Shown here: piece after piece, positions 1 through 9,700 of the stretch
Position numbering within the stretch: the stretch's first letter is position 1
How the letters are laid out: every line of letters begins with the position of its first letter
From: Flavobacterium sp. FEMGT703F
GTDB lineage: Bacteria > Bacteroidota > Bacteroidia > Flavobacteriales > Flavobacteriaceae
DNA length: 64,000 bases
Assembly (NCBI GenBank): GCA_002786385.1
Contig: PGCN01000019.1
Coordinates: forward strand, 49,695 to 113,694
Direction of reading: 5' to 3'
The notes under the pieces: model-generated
What the model saw: the letters and a program-made list of their open reading frames with translations, nothing else
Databases searched by the model: none
Told to the model about the DNA's origin: nothing
Translations under genes and position numbers: made by a program

Positions 1-14
1 TGATGTGTTTCATG

Positions 15-704
15 CTAAAAAATGCCTTCGTCCTGAAAGCTCAAATACCCTTTTTCGGTGATGATAATATGATCGAGCACTTTAATATCCAATTGCTCTC
101 CGGCAAATTTAAGCTTTTTAGTGATTTCTTTGTCGGCATCACTGGCCACAAGTTTACCGGAAGGATGATTGTGGCTTAAAATGATAGAAGTCGCGTTGTG
201 TTCCAAAGCCAATTTAAAAATTAGGCGAACATCCACAATGGTTCCGGTAATACCGCCTTTGGATAACTGGGCTTTATAAATCACTTTATTGGCATTATTC
301 AGATAAAGCACCCAAAATTCTTCATGTAACAAATCGCCTATAAGAGGTTGCATGATTTCGAAAACCGCTTTGGAAGAAGTAATTTTGAAAAAATCGGGAA
401 GTGCTTGCTCTCTGCGCCTTTTCCCCAACTCTAAAGCCGCAGCTATAGTAACCGCTTTGGCCTCGCCTATGCCTTTGAATTCCATAAATTGCTTGAGCGA
501 TAATTTGCCCAACGCATTTAGGTTGTTGTTAACGCTTTGTAGTATCCGTTTGCTCAGGGAAACTGCACTTTCATTTCGACTGCCGGAGCCGATAAGAATA
601 GCAATTAATTCGGCATCACTCAAAACCGATTTTCCTTTCAGCATTAGCTTTTCACGAGGCTTATCGTCTTCTGACCAATGTTTTATAGAAAAGTTTTGTT
701 CCAT
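15..704 (-). CDS. radC: RadC family protein (JAB/MPN metalloprotease fold)
   Basis: This 229-residue protein has the full RadC layout. An N-terminal segment is followed by a helix-hairpin-helix-like stretch (about residues 72-95, FKGIGEAKA) and a C-terminal JAB domain. The metal site is visible as H178-N-H180-P-S-G followed by D189, the HxH...D pattern of JAMM proteins. RadC was once linked to DNA repair, but that role is disputed and the biochemical activity is unknown. The length matches the family, so the gene looks intact. It diverges from the DUF1287 gene with a gap of about 50 bases, so the two promoters must lie close together. Confidence 0.95.
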   Translation of the reverse strand: MEQNFSIKHWSEDDKPREKLMLKGKSVLSDAELIAILIGSGSRNESAVSLSKRILQSVNNNLNALGKLSLKQFMEFKGIGEAKAVTIAAALELGKRRREQALPDFFKITSSKAVFEIMQPLIGDLLHEEFWVLYLNNANKVIYKAQLSKGGITGTIVDVRLIFKLALEHNATSIILSHNHPSGKLVASDADKEITKKLKFAGEQLDIKVLDHIIITEKGYLSFQDEGIF

Positions 705-755
705 GGCTTATACTAAAAAGAAAGAATTATCGTTAGTTCTTGAAACCTTAAAAGT

Positions 756-1373
756 ATGAAAACTTTTTATTTATCGCTAACTTTACTTACATTTTTAACT
801 TGTAGTCAAAAAGAGGTTGAGCATAATAATGCTAAACCCTTGCTTGAAAACACATTTGAAAACCGACTTTCCGAAGCGGCGCTTTCCATAATTGATGACG
901 AAATTGTATATACTCCAAATTATGTTGCGATAAAATATCCCAACGGAGATGTTCAGGCCAAAACCGGCGTTTGTACCGATGTGGTCATCAGAGCGTATCG
1001 TAAATTGGGTATTGATTTGCAAAAAGAAGTCCATGAAGATTTGAAAGCCAACTTTACCAAATACCCTAATTTGAAAAAATGGGGTTTGAAAAAACCTGAT
1101 ACTAACATTGATCACAGAAGAGTTCCGAATTTAGAAGTTTTTTTCAGTAGAAAAGGGCAAAAATTAGTCGTTACCCAAAATCCGGCAGATTATAAAACCG
1201 GTGAAATCGTTACTTGGATCATTAACGGAAAATTACCGCATATCGGCATAATAACCCACAAAAAATCCTCCAATGGTCATCCGATGATTGTACATAATGT
1301 GGGCAACGGACAAGTATTGGAGGATTGCTTGTTTCGCTATGAGCTAGTTGGGCATTTTAAATACCAAAAATAA
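756..1373 (+). CDS. DUF1287 family protein, probable envelope-anchored NlpC/P60-like fold
   Basis: This is a 205-residue protein. Its short hydrophobic N-terminus ends in Cys16 (FLTC), a plausible but non-canonical lipobox. The rest resembles DUF1287 proteins (YiiX-like). A Cys73 in TGVCTDVV lies at the start of a helix, and a later LPHIGIITH motif supplies a histidine. This order recalls the Cys-His pair of papain-like NlpC/P60 peptidases. The substrate is unknown. Its neighbour is the murein-recycling ligase mpl, which is compatible with a peptidoglycan role, but that is inference. The ATG at 756 is the only start that includes the signal-like segment. Confidence 0.8.
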   Translation: MKTFYLSLTLLTFLTCSQKEVEHNNAKPLLENTFENRLSEAALSIIDDEIVYTPNYVAIKYPNGDVQAKTGVCTDVVIRAYRKLGIDLQKEVHEDLKANFTKYPNLKKWGLKKPDTNIDHRRVPNLEVFFSRKGQKLVVTQNPADYKTGEIVTWIINGKLPHIGIITHKKSSNGHPMIVHNVGNGQVLEDCLFRYELVGHFKYQK

Positions 1374-1381
1374 TCTTCAAA

Positions 1382-2737
1382 TTATAGCATCAACTTCTTC
1401 ACTTCATCAAAATTCAATCCGCCGTAATTACCGGAACTCATTAATAATAAGGCGGTATTATTTAAATCGAAATTGAATAAAAAGTCTTTGAACTCTATTG
1501 GATTGGTATAAATAATCAAATCTTTACGCTTGAAAGATTCTGCAATTTGCTCATAAGTCACTTCTTCGAGTTGCTTGATTTTTACCGCATCGGGCGAATA
1601 AAAAACCACGGCTACATCGGCGGCATCTAAAGCGCCTTCGTATTCTTTTAAGAATTCGGCATTCAAACTGCTGTACGTATGTAATTCAAGGCAAGCTACT
1701 AATTTTCTGTCCGGATATTGTGCTTTAACAGCTTGGGTAGTAGCCGAAACTTTACTCGGTGAATGGGCAAAATCTTTATAGGCCACTTTTCCTTTTCCTT
1801 CAGCTATTTTTTCTAATCGTTTGCTGGCGCCTTTAAAACTGGCAATGGCTTCGTAGAAATCGGCTTCGTCTACGCCCATATTTTGGCAAATCCATTTGGC
1901 TCCGGCTAAGTTGTTTAGGTTGTGTGCTCCAAAGACTTCTATCGGCATCGGACCTTCGGGAGTGTCTAATAAAGTTACACCGTCTTTAACAGAATAACTT
2001 GGTGTTTGGTAGGGAATTCGACGAATGGTGTTGGTTGATTCTTCAGCTACTTTTTTAACCGTAGCGTCTTCTTCATTATAAACCAAAATTCCGCCTTTGG
2101 TGATTTGGTTGACAAAAATTTCAAATTGCTCTACATAATTATCAAAGGTTGGAAACACATTAATATGATCCCAAGCAATGCCTGATAATAAAGCGATGTT
2201 AGGTTGGTACAAATGAAACTTCGGTCTTCTGTCTATGGGCGACGATAAATATTCATCGCCTTCTAACACGATAAAATCATTCTCATGTGTAAGATGCACC
2301 ATAGTGTCAAAACCCTCTAATTGGGCACCAACCATGTAATCTACCTCAATATTATGGTAATGCATCACGTGCAAAATCATGGAAGTAATAGTGGTTTTTC
2401 CGTGCGAACCGCCAATAACTACCCGTGTTTTATTTTTAGACTGTTCGTACAAAAACTCGGGATAGGAATAAATTTTCAGTCCTAATGCTTGGGCTTTGAT
2501 TAATTCCGGGTTATCAGCTTTGGCATGCATCCCAAGAATAACCGCTTCAATATCGGCTGTAATCTTTTCCGGAAACCAACCCATTTCTTGAGGAAGCAAA
2601 CCTTTTTTTTCTAAACGGGATTTGGAAGGTTCAAAAATGGCATCGTCACTTCCGGTTACTTGGTATCCTTTTTCGTGTAAGGCCAAGGCAAGATTGTGCA
2701 TGGCTGCACCACCAATGGCAATAAAATGTGTTCGCAT
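1382..2737 (-). CDS. mpl: UDP-N-acetylmuramate--tripeptide ligase (murein recycling), Mur ligase family
   Basis: This 451-residue Mur ligase has an N-terminal Rossmann segment (FIAIGGAAMHNLA), the ATP loop GGSHGKTT at 109-116, a central domain with EGDEYLSSPID, and a C-terminal domain with AHSPSKV. The GGxAMHN start and the EGDEYDS-like motif fit Mpl better than MurC. Mpl joins recovered L-Ala-gamma-D-Glu-meso-DAP to UDP-MurNAc in the cytoplasm, bypassing de novo peptide assembly. An anmK gene at 44953 points to the same recycling pathway. The stop lies only 4 bases from the TPR gene behind it, so 3440-1382 is probably one transcript. Confidence 0.88.
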   Translation of the reverse strand: MRTHFIAIGGAAMHNLALALHEKGYQVTGSDDAIFEPSKSRLEKKGLLPQEMGWFPEKITADIEAVILGMHAKADNPELIKAQALGLKIYSYPEFLYEQSKNKTRVVIGGSHGKTTITSMILHVMHYHNIEVDYMVGAQLEGFDTMVHLTHENDFIVLEGDEYLSSPIDRRPKFHLYQPNIALLSGIAWDHINVFPTFDNYVEQFEIFVNQITKGGILVYNEEDATVKKVAEESTNTIRRIPYQTPSYSVKDGVTLLDTPEGPMPIEVFGAHNLNNLAGAKWICQNMGVDEADFYEAIASFKGASKRLEKIAEGKGKVAYKDFAHSPSKVSATTQAVKAQYPDRKLVACLELHTYSSLNAEFLKEYEGALDAADVAVVFYSPDAVKIKQLEEVTYEQIAESFKRKDLIIYTNPIEFKDFLFNFDLNNTALLLMSSGNYGGLNFDEVKKLML

Positions 2738-2741
2738 GAGA

Positions 2742-3440
2742 TTAAGGCTTGTTTTTTTCTTTGTATGTGTCTAAAAGCTCTTTGGCTTTTTCGGGTTGTT
2801 TCATTTTGTTTTTGTACAAATTGGCCAATTTTTGATAGGTTGTTTTGGAACCACCAACAGCTATGGCTTTCAAGTAAAATTTTTCGGCTTCCTTATTTCG
2901 ATCAAAATATTCCGCTATTCTCCCTTGGGCCAAATAACCGTCAACCGGTGAAATTTTGAGTAACTCGGCAGCATATCTTTGCGCCTTTTTTTCGCTGCCA
3001 CCTACTATGCCCGGAAGTTGCAGATACAGTTCGATTAATGCCCAGCGGGCTTCAATATGATTAGGATCAAGAGCAATAGCTTTCTCGAAGGAAGCTTTTA
3101 TATCATCAATCATTCCTAATGCTTTGAACTTGTTGGATTCTTTGGCTTTCATCCCCAAACATCCGCCAAACTTATAATGGTAATCGGCTTCGCCGGGTTT
3201 TAGTTTGATTAGCTTGCCATAATAAAACATGGCTTTGTCCCAAGATTTATAAATGCCCTCAATATCCCCCAAATACTCCAACGTTTTGAGATGATTGGCA
3301 TTATCCTTCAAGTAACTTTCAAAAGCCAGTTTGGCTTGATCATACTTGGCTTGTTTGAATAACAATTCGGCCTTTTCAAAATCACCTGTATTGTTTGAAA
3401 AGAGAAAGCTTAAGATTAGTATAACCAAATGAGATTTCAT
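2742..3440 (-). CDS. Tetratricopeptide-repeat protein, probably exported
   Basis: This 232-residue protein has a hydrophobic N-terminus (MKSHLVILILSFLFSN) that looks like a signal peptide. Four to five TPR-like helical pairs follow, for example near ALDPNHIEARWALIELY and YLKAIAVGGSKTTYQKLANLY. The frame stays open to a TTG at 3461, but the ATG at 3440 puts the signal sequence at the very start and is preferred. TPRs mediate protein contacts, and no partner can be named. It sits upstream of mpl on the same strand and is probably co-transcribed with it. Confidence 0.8.
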   Translation of the reverse strand: MKSHLVILILSFLFSNNTGDFEKAELLFKQAKYDQAKLAFESYLKDNANHLKTLEYLGDIEGIYKSWDKAMFYYGKLIKLKPGEADYHYKFGGCLGMKAKESNKFKALGMIDDIKASFEKAIALDPNHIEARWALIELYLQLPGIVGGSEKKAQRYAAELLKISPVDGYLAQGRIAEYFDRNKEAEKFYLKAIAVGGSKTTYQKLANLYKNKMKQPEKAKELLDTYKEKNKP

Positions 3441-3663
3441 CGGCAAAAAATTGATTTTCAAATGTAATCATTTTATGAAAATTTCCTTTTTATTTTTTTC
3501 GATAGAGCCCAAAAAAAATCTATGAAGTGTAAAACAAATCGGTGAACAACACCTTTTAATGTAACTTGCTATTTTTCAAACACTTATGTTTTTAAAAAGA
3601 ATCTCTACCGAACTTATCAAAAAAGGCATTTAATCGAATTTATACGTAATATACCCGAATTTT

Positions 3664-3694
3664 TTTGACTCTCATAGCATTGGAAATAGCTTTG
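3664..3694 (+). promoter_or_regulatory. Promoter of the giant type C T9SS protein gene
   Basis: TTTG at 3664-3667, a 19-base spacer, then TAGCTTTG at 3687-3694 match the Bacteroidota sigma-factor consensus TTTG-N19-TAnnTTTG. The start codon follows 24 bases after the -7 box, so the leader is short. The rest of the 3441-3718 gap is AT-rich and shows no other clear element. Confidence 0.75.
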
Positions 3695-3718
3695 TAGCAG
3701 AATTAAAATACCGTCCCA

Positions 3719-6700
3719 ATGAAAGATTTTAATACACAAAAACGCACTACACTAAATTTTCTCTTACTGGCAATCTTTTTATTGATTGGCGGGATTGAGG
3801 CTTATTCGCAAAGCCAAACTCGAATTGCACGAGTGGGAGAAAATAATAGTGCTGGAAGAATATGGAACAATATTGGCAACATTACTGCTGATGACTTGAA
3901 TTACGCTACTGCCGCATTGGCCGGGAACGAAACTTCAAGATATCTGAGGGCAAGGGACTTTGGTTTTACAATCCCTACAGGTGCTACTATTACCGGCATT
4001 ACCGCCAATATTATGAGACAAAGCAGCTCTAATACAGGCGGAAATAGTGTAAATGACAATGTTGTAAGACTTATAAAGAATTTAACTTTAGTGGTTCCAA
4101 ATTATGCCAGTGCAGCTGATTGGCCAACCTCTATGTCTGCCGCAAATTATGGGGTAGGAACTACAGATCTTTGGGGAACAACTTGGACTGACACAGATAT
4201 CAATAATCCCAATTTCGGATTAGTTTTGAGGGTAACAAATGAGTCTAACAACAATCGTACGGCTTCAGTTGATTATATTGAGATTACCGTTTATTATACC
4301 AATCCGATACCAACCATAACCAATTTCACCCCTAACAATGCTTGTGTTAATTCGGGGACAACAGTAACTATTACCGGAACTAATTTCACAGGTGCCACTA
4401 ACGTTACATTTAATGGAACGGCAGCCACATTTACAGTAAACAGCAATACGCAAATCACGGCTGTTTTACCTAATGGAGCAAGTACAGGAAACATCAGTGT
4501 GATCACACCTAACGGAACTGCAAACAGCTCAACAAGTTTCACCGTTAATGCCTTACCCACTGTTAACCCGATAAATGGAAACACCATACTTTGTCCAAAC
4601 ACCTCAACAATATTATCCAGCACAACAACCGGCGGAACTTGGAGTAGTGCAAATTCAAGTGTGGCAACTATAAATTCAAGTGGACAAGTTAGCGCATTGA
4701 CCGCTGGGTCTTCTGTTATAACCTATACTATAACTGATGGAAACAACTGTTCTAATACTGCCAATACAACAGTCACAGTTCAGGCAAAACCCGTTTTGAG
4801 TGGTCCTAATGCCGTTTGCGTTGGCAATTCAATTCAATTAAACCCAACCTTGGGAGGTACTTGGATAAGTAACCATCCGCTAATTGCAACTATAGATAAT
4901 AGCGGAACTGTAACCGGATTAATTTTCGGCAATGCCACTTTTACCTATACTGACTCAACCACAGGATGTTTTGAAACTACTACTCTAGTGAATGTTCAAG
5001 TTGCACCTCAAATAACTGTTCAGCCTACAGTTGCGCAAGCTGTCTGTTCAGGAAACTCGGCAAATCTCAGTGTTATTGCGACCGGAGCAGGATTAAGTTA
5101 TCAATGGTATAAAGGCAGTACACCATTAACTAATGGCGGTAATTTCTTTGGGGTGGACTCGGCTGCACTTACCATCAATCCTATTAGTTTAACAGATGCT
5201 TCCTCAGACTATTATTGTGTAATTAGTGGCAATTGTACTCCTTCTGTAACTTCTGATTCAGCATCGCTGATTGTTAATGAAGCCGTATCAATAACAACTC
5301 AACCGGCTGCTTCACAAACCTATTGTACCGGGAACAATGTTTCAATCTTTATAAGTGCATCAGGTACGGGGTTGACCTATCAATGGTTTAAAGGTTTAAA
5401 TCCTTTAACTGACGGAGGTTCAATTTCAGGAGCCAACACCAATAACTTAATAATAAACGCTGCATCGACTAGTGATGCAGGAAATGATTATTACTGTGTT
5501 GTTAGCGGTTTAGCACCTTGTACATCAGTAAACAGTAGTTTTTCTGAAGTTATTATTGATGAAAATCCAAGCGTTACTAGTCAACCGGCTACCCACCAAA
5601 CCGTTTGTGCTGGAAGTAATGTTACTTTTTCAGTAGCTGCCACGGGGGGAAGTTTAACTTACCAATGGTATAACGATACTACACCTTTGACAGACAATGC
5701 CTCTGTTAGCGGCAGTAACAGTGCTACACTAACATTAAACAATGTTAGCTTGGCAAATGTATCTGCTAAATACAACTGTCATATCACCAACAGTTGTGGG
5801 ACAATAGTATCCAACTATTCAGCGTTATCCATAAACGAAACGCCAAGCATTTTAAACAATGGCTTGACCGTTTGTAGTGGAGAAAGTTTTTCTTTTTCTC
5901 CTGTTAACGGTGTACCTTCTGTTGCCAATATAGTCCCTGCAGGAACTACTTACTCTTGGTCTGCTCCGATTGTTACCGGAGGTATGACGGGTGGTACAGC
6001 ACAATCGGGTCAGGCAGTAATTAGTGATGTTTTGGTTAACAACACCAATAGTGTTCAAACCGCTACCTATACTATTACACCTCTAGTAGGAACCTGTCCG
6101 GGGAATACCTTTGAATTGGTAATCAGTGTAAATCCTGAACCTTATGTGAATAATGCCATCCAGTATGTTTGTAGTGGAGATAACTTCAACTTTTTACCTA
6201 GCAATGGCAGTGGTAATATTGTTCCGATGGGAGCTACATTCTCTTGGGGATTACCTACAACTTCCGGCGGAATAACCGGTGCCTCAGCCCAAAATAATGC
6301 AAGCAGTTTCAGTCAAACATTGACAAACACTACCAATGGTGTGAAAACGGCTACCTATAACATTACTGTTAATTATGGAACTTGTATAGGTAACACCTTT
6401 ACTGTTACATTGTTTATTAATCCAAAACCGATTGTATCGGCCTTGCCGGTGACTCAAAGTATTTGTTCCGGAAACAATATTACCAATGTAGCACTTTCAA
6501 CCGTTTTTGTGGTATCAGAAGAGGTTGAATACCATTGGACTCGTGACAATACAACAAATATTATCGGAATGGCATCCAATGGAGAAGGAACTATTATTTC
6601 GGGTGCTTTGACAAACACAACCAATACACCACAAACCACCACCTTCACAGTTATTGCCACTACAGAAGAAGGTTGTAACTCCGATTCTTATCTCGTTACT

Positions 6701-9700
6701 GTTTTGGTAAATCCATCTATTACAGTATCAGCCACACCAAGCAATCAAACCATTTGTTCCGGTAGCACTATCAATACGATACTGATGAGTAATCCAAATA
6801 ACGTTAGTGGTGTAACTTATTCATGGACAAGAAACAATACCACAAATTTAACCGGAATCCCAAATAACGGAACCGGAGATACCATTGCCGGAATAATCAC
6901 CAACAACACCAATACTGTTCAATCAACTACTTTTACCATCACAGCAACTGCTAATGGTTGTCAGACAATCATTAACAACGTAACTATTACGGTAAATCCG
7001 AAACCAACTATTTCCGGTGCTCCTTCTACTCAAACCTTATGTGGTGGAAATTCCATTACCCCTATAGTTTTAAGTAGTGGCAGCGGAATATCGGGTACAA
7101 CTTTCAGTTGGACAAGAGATAACACTGTAAACGTTTCGGGTATTAACGGAAGTGGTTCAGGTAATACCATTACCGGAGTATTGAACAACACCACCTCAAC
7201 CAATCAAACGGTGACTTTTACTTTATCGTCTTCGGCTAACGGATGTGCTTCAGACAACGCTACCGCTGAAGTTATAGTACTGCCAAGACCACTTTTAACC
7301 GCTACCCCAAGTACTCAAACCATTTGTAATAATACTGCTATAAGCACAATCACCTTGAGCAGTGCCAATAGTTTACCAGGTACTACTTTTACATGGACCA
7401 GAAACAATACTGCTAACTTAACCGGCATAGCAAATTCGGGTACCGGAAATGCTATTTCAGGAACACTGGTTAATAACACCTCGGTCACACAAACCACAAC
7501 CTTTACCATAACGGTAACTGCAGGGAATGGTTGCTCTAATACCACAACAGCTAGCGTAACCGTTTATGCCCCTCTTACTGCTCCAGTTATTGGATCTTCA
7601 CAAACAGCTTGTATATTCTCTACTCCATCCGCTTTATCTATTACTACCCAACCAAACGGTGGTTCAGGAGTTTACACTTACCAGTGGCAAAGCAGTACTG
7701 ACAATGTCAACTTTACTAACATTGCCGGAGCGACAAACAATACTTATCAACCCGCTTTTCTCAATAACGGTTCAGATGATGTTTTTTACAGACTAATTAT
7801 CAATAATACTTGTGGAAGTGTTACTAGTAATGTTGTTTTTGTAGAGGTTGTTAGTAATGTAGGTTTTACATTTGACATTAATAATGCGCCAACTGGAGCA
7901 GTTTGTCCGTCAACGACTTTTACGCCACAAATATCATCTTTACACTTATCAACTTCCGCCGTACGATTTAATTGGACAGCCGATGCAAACTTTATTTCAC
8001 CAAGTACCGGAGGCCCAGTTGGCACTACAGGTAATGCATTTTTATTTTTCAGAACATCAACCGGTAATATAGGGCCTTTAACGACTCAGAATAACACTAA
8101 TGCTACAGTAACCACACAAATTACTATTACGCCAAGTGTTTACAATTTTCCTGGTCCGCCATCCGGAGCTTTTCTGTGCAGCACCTCTCCGCAAATTTTA
8201 AATGTAACTATCAGACCGAGACCGGTAGCCACAGCTACTGCCTTAGAAAATACTATTTGTAACGGAAGCGGCGCTAACATACAAGTAACTGGAAACATCA
8301 CTGATGCTAACATGACTTTCTCATGGACACGTAACAACACCACCAATGTTTCAGGTACTAATTCCGGAACTTCCGGAAATATTGCCCCCGGCGGTATATT
8401 TACCATTGCCAATACACTGACTAACAACTCGGCTAACGTTCAAAATGTGACTTTTACCATTACACCATCTTCTAATGGCTGTAACGGAAGTCCTATAACG
8501 GTAACCATCAGCATTGCACCAACGGTTACATCGGGTACTATAGCCGCTAATCAAACCATTTGTTCCGGCGGCGATCCGGCAGCGTTCACTCAAACCGTTG
8601 CAGCAACCGGTTCTAACCTGACTTACCAATGGCAAAGCAGTACAGATAATATTACTTTTACCAACATCACAGGAGCTACTTCAGTCACTTATGATGCTGG
8701 TACTTTAACCCAAACAACTTGGTTCAGAAGAATTACAATTTCAACTGTAAATGGTAAGGAATGTTATGCGACCTCTAACACCATTCAAGTAAACGTTAAC
8801 AGTATTAATCCAGGATCAATATCCGGAAATCAAACTATTTGTTCCGGTGGAGATCCATTGGCTTTTACAGAAGTAAATGCCACCGGAGGCGGAACCATCT
8901 CCTACCAATGGCAAAGTAATACGACAGGCTGCAGCGGTAGCTGGACCAACATAACCGGAGCTAATTCGGCTACTTACGATGCTCCTTCGGGAGTAACGGT
9001 AACTACATATTACCGCAGAATGGCAACTTCTTTACTTAACAGCGTTGCTTGTTCAGATTACAGCAACTGTATTGTTGTTACTGTAAATGAAGTAACCGGT
9101 GGTCTTATTGCAGATAATCAAACCTTGTGTGGTAATAACCCTGCAGCTTTTAGTGTAATTACTCCTTCGACAGGTCTCGGCACTTTAAGCTATCAATGGC
9201 AAAGAAGTACTACCGGTTGTTCCGGACCGTGGACTATTATTTCAGGGGCCACTGGCGCTACTTATGATGCACCTTCCGGATTAGTAGCAACCACTTACTA
9301 CCAACGCATAACTTATTCTACATTAAATGGCGTACAATGCTCAGCGGTTAGCAATTGCATCACCGTAACGGTTAATCCTGTTACCGGAGGCGCAATTGGA
9401 GGCAACAGAACCGTTTGTTATGGAGGAGATCCGAATGCCTTTACCGAAAACACCGCTGCAACAGGAAGCAATCTGACTTATCAATGGCAAATGAGCTTGG
9501 TTGGAGGCGCAGGCCCTTGGACTGACATAGCAGGCGCGACAAATACTACCTATGATGAAGCAGGTCCTATTTACCAAACTACATACTTCAGAAGAGTGGT
9601 TACCGCTACCGTTAATGCAACGAGTTGTACGGCCAATTCTAACTTTATTACCGTCTTTGTAAATAATGTTACCCCTCCATCAATTGACGGAAACCAAAGT

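Noticed and set aside
352..759. 135-codon plus-strand frame overlapping radC
   Set aside because: It is antisense to radC, whose motifs are complete, and has no protein-like features.
7315..8635. Antisense frames within the giant repeat protein gene
   Set aside because: Repetitive Thr/Asn-rich coding DNA leaves the opposite strand open by composition; products are hydrophobic and repetitive.
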